Of a DNA stretch of 64,000 nt, positions 1-13,807 are shown piece after piece. Origin of the DNA: Antedon mediterranea. Taxonomy: Eukaryota; Echinodermata; Crinoidea; Comatulida; Antedonidae. Under the pieces are notes generated by a model, which saw only the letters and a list, made by a program, of their open reading frames with translations, did no database searches and was not told the DNA's origin. Position 1 is the stretch's first letter, and each line of letters opens with the position of its first letter. A program made the position numbers and the translations under genes. The stretch lies in the NCBI RefSeq assembly GCF_964355755.1, contig NC_092679.1, positions 12,516,932 through 12,580,931 of the forward strand, read 5' to 3'.

Positions 1-504
1 CAAAGTTCAACAGTAGCCATAACAATCATAACCATTTTGATTTTGCAATAATTGGTTAATTGGCTTTCCAACAAGTCAGTTATTTGAAATTGTTCTTGTT
101 TCTACTGAAAAGAAAATGTCGGTAATTTGTTTACACCGTAGTTACCAACCGTCTCTCATCGTGCGGGATGGTCCCGCATTTCAATGCGGGATCAATTTTT
201 AATGAAAACATGCATTTTGAACAAACACATGCATGACCACATATTTGTCACGCAATTAGCAGAAGTATATGCATGATTATTTTTTATCACAATTTGAGAG
301 GAAAATGCATTCAAATTAATTTATATATATATTAAAATTATAGAACATTATGCAAGTATTCATATTATAACACCACACATATCAACAAAAATACGTAATA
401 TCAGGCAAAAATTACAATCAATATTTAATTTAATTTAAACGTTTTTGCTCTTTGCTGAAACAGACACATAGGCCTACAGTCAAATTTAAGTTTTGGTAGA
501 TATA

Positions 505-640
505 AAGCAATAGCCGCTTAAATTATTAGAATTAACTTAAATTTGACATTTTTACCATTTAAAGACAACAAAATTATCACAATAGGCCTACCGTATATAG
601 TATTTAATTTGACTTAAAATGTAGTTGGTAACCTTAAGTT
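505..640. repeat. Diverged fragment of the TTAA-element family
   Basis: Shares an ordered set of blocks with 32635-32745: ATTATTAGAAT, TTTTTACCATTTAAAGAC and TTATCACAATAGG, then a T-rich stretch. No ends are preserved. Confidence 0.5.
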
Positions 641-2499
641 AGATTGAACAAAATTGTAAGCAACATGTCTTTAAATACAGTATATTAGGAATATTGCAAT
701 ATCAAAACAGTTATTATTTTATAGTAGTACATTAAATGACAAGTATCTATATTATCTATTCCATGTCTAACGTACCCAAGATATACTGTGAAATGGTCAA
801 ATGGACTTATAAATAGTTTGAAATGACACTTTAGAGATTTTATGGTTGACTACACAGCTCAGTGAATACCACTACTATAGCTTAATACAGACTGCGCATA
901 TTCATACACAGACTAATTTGCCTCCAGAATTTGATAGCAAATCCTCTGATAGTTTGGTTTATTAATACATTGTGTGCAACAAACGTTATGAATGAATGAA
1001 TATTATTGTTTAATTAAATGTTGCATAATTTGAATCTTTTTCTCTTAGACAATGTTAATATACAGTCACTGTTAGGCCTTAAATTTGATTGGATATAAAT
1101 ATTGCATAGTCTAATCAGCTAAATCTAGAAATGCTAGTGCTGTCCATAAATTTCTTCTCAAATATTCCGTGTTTGAAATGTAATTACAATAATGCGAATG
1201 TTCGACTTTTTTGGATCAGAAAATTCTGGTTTTAGTTTAAGTTTAAGGAATTTGATGAGTGAGTTGATGTGAATTTGTTGAGATGTTTTAAAAGCTGTAT
1301 CTATTTTGTACACACAGCATCAGTTAGTTTATTTAAAATGAGTGTAAAATAATAATTTGTAAGAATATTTCTTATTAAAAAAGTCAAGTCATTCAAGTGG
1401 ACTAATTTATGCCAACAAATAGTTTGCTTTTTGAACTCTCGTGCAATGATGTGGTCCAACAACTTACAGCTAAAATGCATCATTTTAAACTAAAAGCACG
1501 ATGAAGAAAATCAATATATGTAAAAAAAAAATGATGTAGTATTCAAAATGCATCAGTCATCCAGACGACTACATGTTTACGATGAAATTTGATGTATGTA
1601 CTGCATAGTGATAAATGTGAAATATTATTTTCAAGGCCTAGGCAGAAATTGTATGAAATTACAGATAGTAGGTAGCTGATGCCGCCGCCATAGATGATTC
1701 ATTTGATATTGATTTATTTTATGCAACTAGGCTTAGCCAATATTATCTTTTCTGTGGACACGTTCTCTTGGTTGTTAATTGTATGCTGGAAATATGAATC
1801 ACATAGATAAGGAGTTTACACGGAGATGGGTAGGATAAATGGTTTGAATTGGAGGGTACTTTTTGTTGTCTTTCTCTTCTGAAATAACCATCCTCTACTA
1901 CTACTAGTACTACTACTCATTTGGTAGTCATTGGCATGCTGTTGACATATAATTATGTCACAGTCTGAAGAATGTGAAATAAATCTAAACTAATCTTTTT
2001 CAATATAATTTGTATCAAGGTATGAAATTAGCTGACTACCTTACATGTTTTATCATTTAATTTTTTAAATACTTGATTATTTAATTGTCAGTGTCCAAAT
2101 TTAGATACATTGTAATTTTTGATGATGAAATAATAACTTGAAAAGGGAGGAGCACTCATCATCAATTATCTAATAGGACCTTCTGTTTATGAATGTAGTT
2201 GAGTGTCATCTTGGGCACGAAAATCAACACATTCTGAATATTCTATTAATCTATCATATTTTTAGACTGTAATGGTGATAACACTCTTCAGTATTTACGA
2301 TAAATGTGTATTTGTGAATGGTTTACTACTTAAAATGTTGATTTGATCTACTTTATTTTTTCTTATAGATACAGTAATTGATTTTTGGAAAATCTTAAAG
2401 AATCATTTGAAGATTTTCTGCGGTCGTGTTTCATCAATGTGTAAGTACAGTATTAAACTTAAATAACTTATTTTCGTAGAGTATCTGTCTGGTGACTAT

Positions 2500-3085
2500 A
2501 AACATCCTGCAGTATTGTGTCTTCTGACAGCAACAGACTCGCACACTTTTCACCTGGACCCCTTCCAGACAGCTGTACAAATACTATAATATTACCTTAA
2601 TCTAGCCAATACTTTTAATACTGTGATAATTTCTAAAGTATGTGCAGAAAGGACTTTATACATTTGAATACCTCAATATTACAGTACTGTACCTTGTGTT
2701 TAGTGGGGTATAGATAATACACACTGGTTGTTCAATACTGCAATATTGGCATTCAAATACTGCAATATTACTAACCTTGTGTGTGAAGTGGACTGGTTTG
2801 CTTTACCTCAATATCGCCATAATTTCTAGTAGACTTAAATGCTAAATTTACACCAGCCGAATTTGTTGGCGCGAATTGACAGTGTCATTTATACGCATGC
2901 GTAGAGAGGGAATTGTGAGATGGAAACATGAATACACATGCGTATAAGCTGATTCCCGCTAACAAATTCGCATACTGGATTTTAATGTACCTTTTTGATG
3001 GAGGCAATACACTTTTTTTTTTTATATGTAAGACACTGATTTGCTTTACCGTAATATTGCGATAATTTCTGTGTGTGAAAAGGAC
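2500..3085. repeat. Cluster of repeat family C (CACAC..GAAATTGCGGTAATATTG type)
   Basis: Several partial units with variants of TTTGCTTTACCTCAATAT, TACTGCAATATTAC, ATTGCGATAATTTCTGTGTG and GTGAAAAGGACTT, in both orders. Related single copies occur at 4893-4960, 36120-36200, 37380-37500, 37905-38075 and 58000-58075. The short ORF at 37879-38202 lies over such a copy and is not a gene. Confidence 0.55.
2853..2976. repeat. Small inverted-repeat element inside the family-C cluster
   Basis: The left GAATTTGTTGGCG and right CGCTAACAAATTCG are inverses. Inside them TATACGCATGCG and ATGCGTATAAG also pair. About 120 bp in all, GC-richer than its surroundings, it separates two family-C units and so looks like a later insertion. 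Confidence 0.55.
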
Positions 3086-5003
3086 TTAAACATAGCCATT
3101 TATTATATTTTATTTTCATTGAAAGTGTGTCATTAAATGCTTCCTTTAAGATAATATTCAAACTAGGATATAACTGATGACAGTAATTATTCAATGTGCA
3201 TAGTTATAATGAATATTTATGGTTATTTTACTCAGTTGCTTAAACAATGTCTACATAACAGTGTAATCGATTATAAGACTAACTTATATTATATGCAATA
3301 GTGGAGAAATATAATAGAGTGGTTATTGTGAAGTTTTTATTGTATTCGATATTAGATTATAATAACATTATTTGAGTCAAGTATGTAATTATAGACGGCA
3401 GTAAATATTGATTTGCTTACTAATTACCTTTATTTATGTGGATCTCAATTGCTTTTACTTCTAGTACTTTAATATACATCTTGATCTAGTATTCAAATTC
3501 AACAAGAAGTTATGTTTTGTTATAAAATTACACCGTATTTTTTTTATAGGTAAACTAAACAAAGAGAAGTTATTCGATTGCATGTAATTATTGATTGTAA
3601 TTAATTAACATTTTTGTTATTAAATAAAAAAAGTGACTAAAGTCTGTCCATCAAACAGTAGTTCTAAGGTTATCATGTGACACTTTAATTAAGAAAAACC
3701 TAATAGGTATTGTCATTCTGACTGTACTGTAGCACCAAGGGATGTGGAATTTGAGATTTTTCGGTGTAGTGAGAGCACTAACAACCAAAGGAGTTGGCAG
3801 CAGCCACTTCGAGTCATGAGGCACTTGCGCTACCTGCAAGAATTGAACAACCAAGGCCACGCTAGAAAGTGTGGAATATTTATACTGGTTCCCAGCAAAA
3901 GGGGAATTGTAAAATGGTGCGCCTCCACATATTTTCCCACATGAAAATATACCCCGTAAATGCTGTATGGAAATATTTAAGAGTGACCTCAGCGACTAAT
4001 AATGGCATCAGTCAGCCTTATGAAAATGTCATGTATTTACAGTTTATACTTTCCAATTCCAGATATATTTGGACTGTCAAATGAAGACATGGTATGTTTA
4101 TAATGTTAGCGTTAAGATTTGGGTTAAGGTTTTAGAATAGTGTTATTGTATTCTTGACTCGCCAATAATGTTCCAAACCTTTAGATGACTGGAATAAATA
4201 AAGCACTGGTTAAAGGTTTCATAGTTCTAATAGTTGAAATAAAAACTAATTCAGCAGTTCACTTGGCTTGTCCATCAGCTTTTCAAACACAAATCATGAC
4301 AAACGATAGTTATGAGCTCATTAAATTATGCATTTGAGTATATTTATGACTGTTGTACTGTATCACCACCTAATTGTTCAGTCTTTAGCATGTTTAATTA
4401 GTAACCTATCTAAATAATTGAATATAGTTTGAGATAAAAACACCTTCAATTCAGTAAAACATGAAGAAGTGTAATATCTCCCTCTATTTCTAAATGTTGT
4501 AGATTCTCCTCTTTTCTCAAAACTAACTGTCAACGTCAAAACTCATGAATATAACCTATAAATTTGACAATTTTGTATCTATTATTAGTAGTATCCTGTT
4601 TTTTAAATGTAGTGCCTATTGCAAAGTGAGTTAATACATACAGATGTCGCTATATAGGTTAATATTATGATGTTAATAGTGCCAACATACCGTCAAAATT
4701 CGCTAGTTTAAATGAAGTTCTGAATAGAATATTTTTGTAGCCAATATTTCTATCATCTTGGTCTTTTTGCTATTGTTGTCATTTTCATCTTGTAGTGATT
4801 TTGTAAAATGTTATTGCTACACCTTTTAGACCATTATTATGGTATTTTATACAAAAGTAACACAACATGTATTAAACCTGTTTAAATTATAAGCCCTTTT
4901 CACACAGACCTGCAAGACGATATTGCAGTATAATCATTACTGCAATTCCGTCTCTGATACTTCTAAGATTTTTTTGATGTATGAGGATATAGGGAGGAGA
5001 CCT

Positions 5004-5697
5004 GTTGAACCCACAAATGTGAATATGCATCACCCACAAATGTGAAAACGCATCACCCGAAAATGTGAAAACAACCACAGATTTGAAAACACAGCACCCA
5101 CAAATGTGAAAACAGTCTTACCCACTAATGTGTTAGCGGCCAGAAATGTAAAAAAAAAGAAGAATTTTTCACCCACAAATGTAAAAAAAAACCATGTCAA
5201 ATTTAGTACTAGAACCGATACACGTACATAATATAGCAAACATCGACTCATAACTACACGCATATCGTGCCGCACACAAGTGTTGAAGCAACTCAACAAA
5301 TTCAATCCCCAATTGTGAGGGAAGAGTTCTTTTTTAAAATTATATTTGTGGGTGATGTGTTTTCAAATTTGTGGTTGTTTTCACATTTGTGGGCAATGCG
5401 TTTTCGCATTTTGTGGTTAATGCTTTTTCACATTTGTGGTTGCTTTTACTTTTTGAGCATTTTCACATTTGTGGGTAATGCGTTTTCACATTTGTGGGTG
5501 ATGCGTTTTTACATTTGTGGGTGATGCGTTTTTACATTTTTGGGTGATGCGTCTTCACATTTGTGGGTGATGCGTTTTTACATTTGTGGGTGATGCATTT
5601 TCACATTTGTGGGTGATGCATATTCACATTTGTGGGTGTTTTCACATTTGTGGGCATTTTCATATTTTGTGGGCGTTTTCACGTTTGTGTGTTCAAC
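5004..5697. mobile_element. Foldback element built from CACATTTGTGGGTGATGCGT repeats
   Basis: Roughly 20-25 bp units appear in one orientation at 5010-5190 (CACCCACAAATGTGAAAA) and in the opposite orientation at 5340-5685 (TTTTCACATTTGTGGGTG, about 14 units). The outer borders TGTTGAAC (5003-5010) and GTTCAACA (5691-5698) are exact inverses. The unrelated centre (5195-5335) forms a loop. The ORFs here are repeat translation only. This is the usual design of a foldback transposon. Confidence 0.7.
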
Positions 5698-5699
5698 AA

Positions 5700-8330
5700 G
5701 ACACACATTTCCCTAGATAAACACCTTACGAAAATATTGAATTGTTAGTTGGTACCTTTAGCCAACATTTTTGTTTTTAATTTGCTTACAGTGTGGTTTC
5801 ATAACATATTCCTTTGAGATTATTTCAACATGGTAATTTGTCAAATTTAAATATAGGAAATATTTCTGTCTATAGATTCAACATTACATGATTCTTCCAA
5901 ATGTCCCAACTGATGTAGATTTTAACGACAAGAACAATGTTATTTGTTTTCAATTTACTTGCATCATCTCTATGTTTTGGATATTCCAACTGCGATAACA
6001 TTGGAGTTGATCTTTGGTTTTAACAAGTGGAAAACCTCTATCCATACTTCATGGGGGCCCTAAAGTGTCACCTTTATACGGGTTATCTGTATTGTATTCC
6101 TTAAATACACAGTTTTGTTCACATAGGCAAGGCAGTAAATATGTAAATACAGTATGTAGATATTCAGTATGATTAATACTAATGGAATATTTATGATAAC
6201 GCTTGCATCGCCTCATTTCTGATGATAAAAAAATATAAATAAATACAGATTATTGATGAGAGGTTTATGGACTTGCAAAGCAGAAATTTTACTTTGTACA
6301 ACACTTGCTGTAATATAAAATATCATATAGTTTATATTATATAATCAATTTATCAGACAATTTATTGTAGTTGCAAGTTACTTGATCAATCATTCATGTG
6401 TAGAATTGAAACAGCCTGTGTAAACATATTTAACAGCTTTTCTCTAGACATTAAACATCATTTTGGCACTGTAAATCAATTTTAATAATTCAATTTTAAT
6501 CCAAACTGAATTTGTTTTATTAGTTTACAACCATAAAGAAATTCTAAACTGCCCAGTGACATACTGAAAATGGTGACTTCTGAGAGGAAATCTGTGAGAT
6601 AAGAAAAAGCCACTCAAACTCAAAACTAAAAGAACTGTACAAACAAAATGAAAAATCATTTTCAAAAAAGAAAAAAACCAGCCATGCCAAAAGTATTGAA
6701 AAAATCAAATATACATTTTTTTTATATCAAATTTTAAGTGGATTGTTGGAGATTATATTGAAGAGATACTTGTAGCATGATTGGATTACAACTGACAGGT
6801 GATAAATATGCTTATTATTTGAGTCCCTGACATGAATCACAAATTCAGAAGTCTCTGAATAAAGTAAATTAAAAGTCCTCATTCTGGTTTCCATACATTC
6901 CTTGCTACATTAAGTGTATTATTTACTTTTGAGGCAAGAAATGACTTTTTTCTTCTTAACAATCAGGTACAAATGTTTGCCCTTTGGTTATAATAAATCT
7001 ATCTAAGGAGAAGTGTCATTTTGTGTGGAGTTATTGTACTAAAGACTTTACTTTGATTGCAATGTAAAGAAATGATATTTACATTTACTGTAAAAGAATA
7101 CAACAATTAAACCGGTTTCTACCAGATACAGAAAAGCAGTTTATTGGTCAGATATTTTGCCCTACTTTGATGTAATTGTAATTGATAACACTTTAAAGTA
7201 ATTATTGGGTGCGACTCCAATCAGTACTAAACATTTGTTGTAATTTCCTAAAACTCCTAAAATAAACTATACTACTCTATTCCAGGGGTAGAGTCATTGC
7301 TCCCTATGGCCCTAATGATCCACATACCCCAACATTCCAGTAAACAAACATTGTAATTTCCCAGTCACTGACTAACTACTACAGTACCTAAATCAAACAA
7401 TTCTTCATCTATACTCATCATTCAGCAAAAATATTTACCATAGAGGAAGGATTGTTTTTACAAAGATATATTGACAGCCAAAATTATTATTATTATTACT
7501 ACTGTCTGCATACATCTCATAGACTCTCTTCTCCCAGATGTGCTTTGGGGTTTGTGCATGTCCAGTCTGAGTTTCTAAATATAAGCTTCTGTGTGATAAA
7601 TTTCAAGGGCTGAGGATTTTGAGAAGATTAGACAATTAACAAAAAATGAAAATAAAAAACACATCTAAGCTATCAACAATAAACTAAAAGATGTATTAAT
7701 CAACCTCAAGATCGAAGGTATAATACATCCAAGTAATTAATATTAAAATTCAAACATTAATTATGTCATCAAAAATGAAATATTTATGAAATTCAAGGTC
7801 ATATATAATCAATAGAAAAAACGTGTACCAATCATGTTAATCATTATCTTATATTATTATATCAATTAATTGTAAATTTCAATCAATCAACTTAAATTAA
7901 TCAGCTTCAAGGATATTTGTTACTGTATAAAGTATATTTTCAATAGCAAGACATGCTATATTTCTCTTAAAAACTGTTAGTGTAATAGTGTAATTGGACA
8001 ATGTTCGCACCCATTGCATAAAGTCTAAAGGCTAAAGTGGTATAATAATAATATTTATCCAACAACTGTAAACATATATAATGTAAGGAAAAATGAGGGG
8101 AAGGCTTTCTTGACATACTCTTAAATGTTTTCATTCATTTGAATTCTCATAAATTTCTGTTTTTATATATTTAATTGCCCTAGTTTCTGTGACATGTAAT
8201 CAACTTTGAAGTGTGAGATTTAAAGAGAAAGTTAACCTATAATTAAGGATATATTCATACACAAAGTTAGAGTTTTGGATAAGTATTGATTTATTTCTTC
8301 AAAGGTTTTTTTCTTCTTTTTTTTGGAGTT
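5700..8330. other. No gene recognised
   Basis: AT-rich DNA, with a family-B motif at 6540-6569 and scattered A/T runs. No splice-supported exon, RNA gene or transposon with both ends was seen. Confidence 0.5.
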
Positions 8331-8333
8331 TGT

Positions 8334-8587
8334 ACACCGTGTAGCGCGCAGTACTCCATACATACTATTGTGCTATCATTGATTATCCTTTTTTTTACAC
8401 CGTGTAGCGCACAGCACTCCATACATACTATTGTGCTATCATTGATTATCCTTTTTTTTTACACCGTGTAGCGCGCAGTACTCCATACATACTATTGTGC
8501 TATCATTGATTATCCTTTTTTTTTACACCGTGTAGCACGCAGTACTCCATACATACTATTGTGCTATTATTGATTATCCTTTTTTTG
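8334..8587. repeat. 63-64 bp tandem repeat, four copies
   Basis: Copies begin with ACACCGTGTAGC at 8334, 8397, 8461 and 8525. Each runs through CATACATACTATTGTGCTAT to GATTATCC and a T run of 7-9. Differences are few (CGCGCAG, CGCACAG, CACGCAG), so the array is young. The small length changes come from the T run. Confidence 0.9.
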
Positions 8588-9100
8588 TCTTTTGTCCTAG
8601 TGAGACATGTATCAACTTCTAGGTAGGGCCCAAGATAGTAATGCTCTTTTTTTCCTCTTTGCATTTGCATATTTTTTTATATGTTTCGTGGAATAGTAAG
8701 TGCATATTATTCTAAAGACGAGCAAGTAACAAGTGGATACTTAACAGTAATGAACTGATTTCTGTCTAAACCATGTACAGTACGTAGAATGCCTGCGAGA
8801 TGCCTGTCTTTCTAATAACTGGCAATAATGTCTAGAACTAATAATACCTAGAACTTGTGTTTGGCAATATATGCTGCTATGAAACTCAAATGATTTTAAT
8901 AACCAGAGGGCATTGTTTGATAAATGAATGATGATAGGTATATATAGGATGCACAAGGCTTATTTCTGTCTTTTTTTGTTTTAACTGTTTGTTTGAGATA
9001 TTATCCAATTCAATGAAAATTTAGATATTAGTGAATTATTTCTATAAATATAAATATATATTATGAAAATATTTATATCTATATATATCTGTAAATTATT

Positions 9101-10260
9101 AATCCAAAGACAAATTATTGAAATGCTGTGGCTGGATCTCAATAGAGATACACAATAACCAGGGCCGTAGCCAGGATCTGTCAAGGGGGGGTTCGGACAC
9201 TAAATATTTGGGTCAACCCTCCCCCAGCCTGATGCGAAGCGAATTTTGTTAAATGACACCCCTAGATGGCCGGAAAAGACACTCTCGTGCAGCATGCTAT
9301 ATAACCAATGAGCAAAAAGATCGTACTTTTTTCCTCCTCCTCAAACACGTCGATAATTTAAATGACGATAACTATTTGTTGCCGTATGTTAGATGCGCGT
9401 GCTCTGTGCGGAACCGCCGATTGTTTGATCATTTACTCCGTATTTTGTTTTGCGTTCAAGTTCAATGCGAACGTATATCTAGGAGCAGCCCCGAAAAAAG
9501 CACACCTGGGCGAAGGCAAATGCTATTTGCTAGCTCTATCTATAATATTTATTTACAGAAATTTGTTGAGGAATATAAATATGTAAATAGGTGATATTGA
9601 TACATTTTAGTACGTATCGGCTGGTGGTCTAGAAAAAAATAATCGGATGCCATAATGTGAACTACAGTACTTGATACCATAGATATTATAGTTTAAAATA
9701 TTAATATTCACTATAATCCTCTGATACATTATACTTCATAGTCACACATAAATACTGATGTACGTCGGAAGGCTATATACTTTATGCATGCTGCCTGACT
9801 GCCAGTGATCTAAACAATTATAGGTACGCAGTTTGTCTGGCGGTGTCCTTTGTACGAATCGTTCGTGCGCCAGCTCGCTATGAGACGCGTCAATATCATG
9901 TTACATGCAGGGACCAAACATTTATTTTTCAGGTTAAAATCGGCAATTCATTTGCAGCTTTTAGAAATTTACAGACACGTATCACTAGTTGACGCTCATA
10001 CAGAGAAGAAGGTTCACGAACAAGTTTACGAATTTTTCAATTTACAAACAACTTTTTGTACTGTGGGGCACGTATTTGGAGGATTTTTGGAGATGAGGGT
10101 GAGGTATTGGGCATGTCGGGGATGGGGGTTCGCAGTTGGTTAAGGGGGGGGTTCGCTGTAAAGGGGGGGGTTCGCCCGAACCATAAAAACCCCCCCTGGC
10201 TACGGGCCTGATAACCAATAATATCAAAATGATAAAGTAAGCAGTTAAATTACTTGCGTT
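9101..10260 (-). repeat. Repeat family A, copy split by a DNA transposon
   Basis: The left part (9101-9159) matches the AATCCAAAGGC...GGAGATAC half of family A. The right part (10216-10260) matches its TCAAAATGATAAAGTAA half. The TIR transposon at 9160-10210 sits between them, so the family-A copy is the older insertion. Confidence 0.65.
9160..10210. mobile_element. 1.05-kb non-autonomous TIR DNA transposon
   Basis: The ends are inverted: CAGGGCCGTAGCCAGG at 9160-9175 matches the complement of CCTGGCTACGGGCCTG at 10195-10210. Both sides are bounded by the direct repeat ATAAC (9155-9159 and 10211-10215), a probable target-site duplication. Long G runs followed by GTTCG lie just inside both ends. 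Interior ORFs up to 113 codons resemble nothing I know, so it is likely non-autonomous. The superfamily is uncertain. Confidence 0.75.
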
Positions 10261-10350
10261 GTGCTTTACATCTTTGCGTTATATCCTAGTGGAAACCAAG
10301 CTTAAATAAGTAAATGTCTCAATATCTTGTTACCAATGTTTACCATTCTA

Positions 10351-10510
10351 AAGTTTAGTTCCCACTATTAGGATGCAACGTAACAATTTAGCACAACAGA
10401 ATTGAATTGACCAATCACAAATCACAATTTAGATGATCCATTGCGTTATTATTGGTCAAATTACGTGCTTATGTTCTTGCAGTGCATCTAAGTGAGAGAA
10501 CCAAGCTTTA
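10351..10510. repeat. Repeat family D (MITE-like), copy 1
   Basis: Starts TTTAGTTCCCACTATTAGGATGCAAC (in pieces) and ends with the inverse TGCATCTAAGTGAGAGAACCAAGC. The core has paired GACCAATCACAA and TTATTGGTCAAA. A detached right end lies at 10256-10305. Same family as 39531-39686. Confidence 0.6.
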
Positions 10511-10519
10511 AGAGTACAG

Positions 10520-13500
10520 TATGTGCAGCATTAACTTAATTAAATATTTTGTAGATATTTTAGTAGGAAAATCTTGAAAATATTGAAGTTTCATTTTCGA
10601 AAAGATAAAAATCAATACATCTGGTTAATAATACAGTAATAATACTGTATATAATCAACCCTTTTAGTTTGTGCACACTTATTTATACTAAATTGATTGC
10701 ACAATTCAAATATACACAAAGACAATTGATTTTACAATCCATAACTAATTTTCAATTTTCAAAATTAAAAGGCATGAGGTCCGTAATTTTTCGCATTGTT
10801 TTACCATAGTCAATACATTACAAACTAATTATTTGGTTTTTATTTTAAAATTTATATTTTAACAGCCTTGATGCGTCTTGAATTTGATTTTAAAAATAAA
10901 CATTTCAATAATAGACCTATAGTGAATTCATATGCGATTGAGACTGATAAATTAAAACCCACTTGTACAACCTGTTTGTTGATACAACTAAAACTTGTAA
11001 ATTTCACACTTGCATATAATTAAGTATTAGAATTTCTTTATGCTTCATATTAATTACTTAATGAAGAATTAATTACTATAAATTGTGTTGAACTTAAAAG
11101 CACAATAACCTAATTAGTGTTACAAGTTTCTTTTGTATTTAAATTATCTGCTTGGGCACCCTTCTTAGTAGGAATAATTGTCTGTGTGATTTGTTTTTAA
11201 TTAAATATTTTTTTTAACAATAGGTGTCAACTGCTTATTTAAGATGTTTATCTAAATTTGACTTACCTTGTAATAATTGTCACACTTCCAATATCCAACT
11301 TGTTACAACACCTTTTCGGAATGTTGATGTTTTCAAACTATCTTGCACAATGCGTTTGTTTATACAAAGAAACAGGTTTATTACAATTGTGGAAAGTTTT
11401 TTTAAAAAGTGTGCCAGTACATTATTTACGAACTACTACTTCTAGTATGAAGGTTGCTGTTTAATTGCCAAGATATTGGCCATGCTGATATAAATTAGAT
11501 ATAAAATAAATTAATAAAAAAACGTGTTTTAAAACTTTGTTATTCATGCATTCATCAAGTGGCCAAGAGGGGCCGTAATTTGTTTACATCATTCGTGCGG
11601 CAAAAAATGTTTGGCAATGTTTTAGGCACTATATTTTTTAAGGCAAGTTATAATTGTCCCAAGTTTTTACTTACAGCTTGGTTTAACATATACAAAACAA
11701 TTACAACAACTCAGAGACACTTAAATTACGACGAAACAGATAAAGATTGGAATAAAAAATGTCAATATGGGGATGGGCCTGGACTAAACTACTGTATTAT
11801 AATATAAACTTAATCTACTGATGTAACCATTTTTTAGAACATTATCCCTAGTAGTCTCTTTGAAAAGAAAGTTTTGATAAAAAGGCTTATTTACACCTAT
11901 AAAATATGCATATCAAAGTCGATACAAATATACAGTAAGTGTGCCGAATCGTCTCAGGGGCAAATCTTCCCGCTACCAAAAGATTCTGTAGAGGGCAGAG
12001 TTTACTATTGTGGATATTATCCTTGCCAATAGCTGGATAGGGTTAAGAAAGATTTAGCCTCGGTTCTCAACAGATCCTAAATTTCAGCCTCACCCGTGAG
12101 GAGATACTTCATACAGGTATTAATAATTTGTACAGTATCATGGGAAAATTCTGTGATAGAAACAGATCTCTCAGATGTGACACCAATATTATATCCCATA
12201 ACCCTTAACCTACAGTATCCATTGAATCTTGAAATAGACATGTGTTAATATGTGACAATGTATTACAGAATTGAACCATGATACGGGAATATTCAATATG
12301 TGAAGATACAGTACAAGGAATTGGATACATGAGTAGTATCAACAGCCACATGACAACACATTTTAAAGATTATTATAAACATAATTTGACCTTTGAATGG
12401 ATACCAAATATACTTAGGAAGGATATGTTATAGACAGGTACATTAGGGTAGTTTAATTATTAATACCTGTCACATGTTCTTTCAATAATATCGATTAAAA
12501 TTATATGTTGTATGTTGTACATAAATTATAATGTTTGTCTTCAGATTTGTATGTTGAAACATATTATTTATAGTGTAAATTGTGCAATACATTTCTTTTG
12601 GCATTTAACTGCTGTGTCCTTTCAACAATAAAGCAGCTTGTCTACAAAACGTACAGCTTGGCGGGAACACGATAATTAGTACATCTATCATCAAACTGCA
12701 CTCTTTTGAACCCAAATAAAAATTAGCATTTTTTTTCTTTACATTTTATTTTATGTACAACTTGCTTTTAATATATGTGACAAGCAAGTGTTAGGATCAA
12801 GCTTTTATTAGAACTGTTTTAAGTCCTCTGAGAGAAAAAAAAATTGGACGAAAGACTAGACTTGTAAAGTGATAATTTCCTAGTACAAGAAATAAAGAAA
12901 TAATATAAATGAACATTTTGCTTCTATATTTAACCTTTTACTACGCAGTGTTAAACCCATCACAGCGATTTTTTAAAAGAAAAAAATAATAATTCTTTTA
13001 AAATAGAGGATGTTGGTTTATGGGGAAGAGGTCAAAATTTGTAGAACCCATCAGCCATTGAATTTTTCGCTTTTTACCTATTATGAAACGCCTACCATAT
13101 ACTTTTTCTCCACAAAATGGAGTGGTTTTTTTTACAGAAATAACGATGATAAATAAAATTAAATACAATTATAGTGTTGATGTACAATCCAGCTATACTG
13201 TATGTCCCATCCTGCTCTGGTGTTTTATAGAAACAATATCATGCCATATGACTGCATATATATTATATTATTGTATCTTTTTTCTGCAATGGATGTCAGA
13301 ATACATCAATATGAAATGATGACTTTGGAAAAAGAAAGTTTTGTTCATTGTCATTTCCTCTCTTCCCCTCTAAAAATGTTGGTGCTGCTGATGAGATTGT
13401 ACTAGGATTTAGGCGAAAGTTTTGAATGTGGATATATCACCCTCAGACCACACTCTACCTTCCTGTCACCACCGCTTAGTTATCTCTACCGTATCCTCTT

Positions 13501-13800
13501 TGTGTTTGATTTCTATGACCAATTCTTTCTAAATGATTGTTGATTGAATTTAAACTAGCTATTACCAATTTTTATAACTGGAAAGACTCGCTGCCACAGT
13601 GTAAGACATTGTCACGAATTAAAGGTTTTATTTACAGTTAAACACCATGACTTTTATCACAGATCACTGCATGATCAGTAGAATACCATGGTCTGTACTG
13701 TAGGTGAAACTACCATGCTGCTTAAAAAGTCCAATCCAAACGTGGAACTCTGGTAAACACATAATCACACAAAGCAAATTAAATTTTGGTAAAACTAACT
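10520..13800. other. No gene recognised
   Basis: AT-rich DNA with several ORFs of 67-82 codons that have ordinary AT-rich random composition and no recognisable motif. A somewhat GC-richer patch lies at 11940-12120. Nothing I can name. Confidence 0.5.
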
Positions 13801-13807
13801 GTGTGAG

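Noticed and set aside
3744-4084. GC-richer patch with + and - ORFs of 66-71 codons, considered as an exon
   Set aside because: No flanking splice-site pair preserves a frame, and I recognise no protein family. It may be an old repeat.
5030-5524. ORFs rich in Phe, His, Thr, Val and Gly
   Set aside because: They translate the CACATTTGTGGGTG repeats of the foldback element.
9253-9594. 113-codon ORF
   Set aside because: It lies wholly inside the 1.05-kb TIR transposon, has no family motif, and overlaps another open frame.
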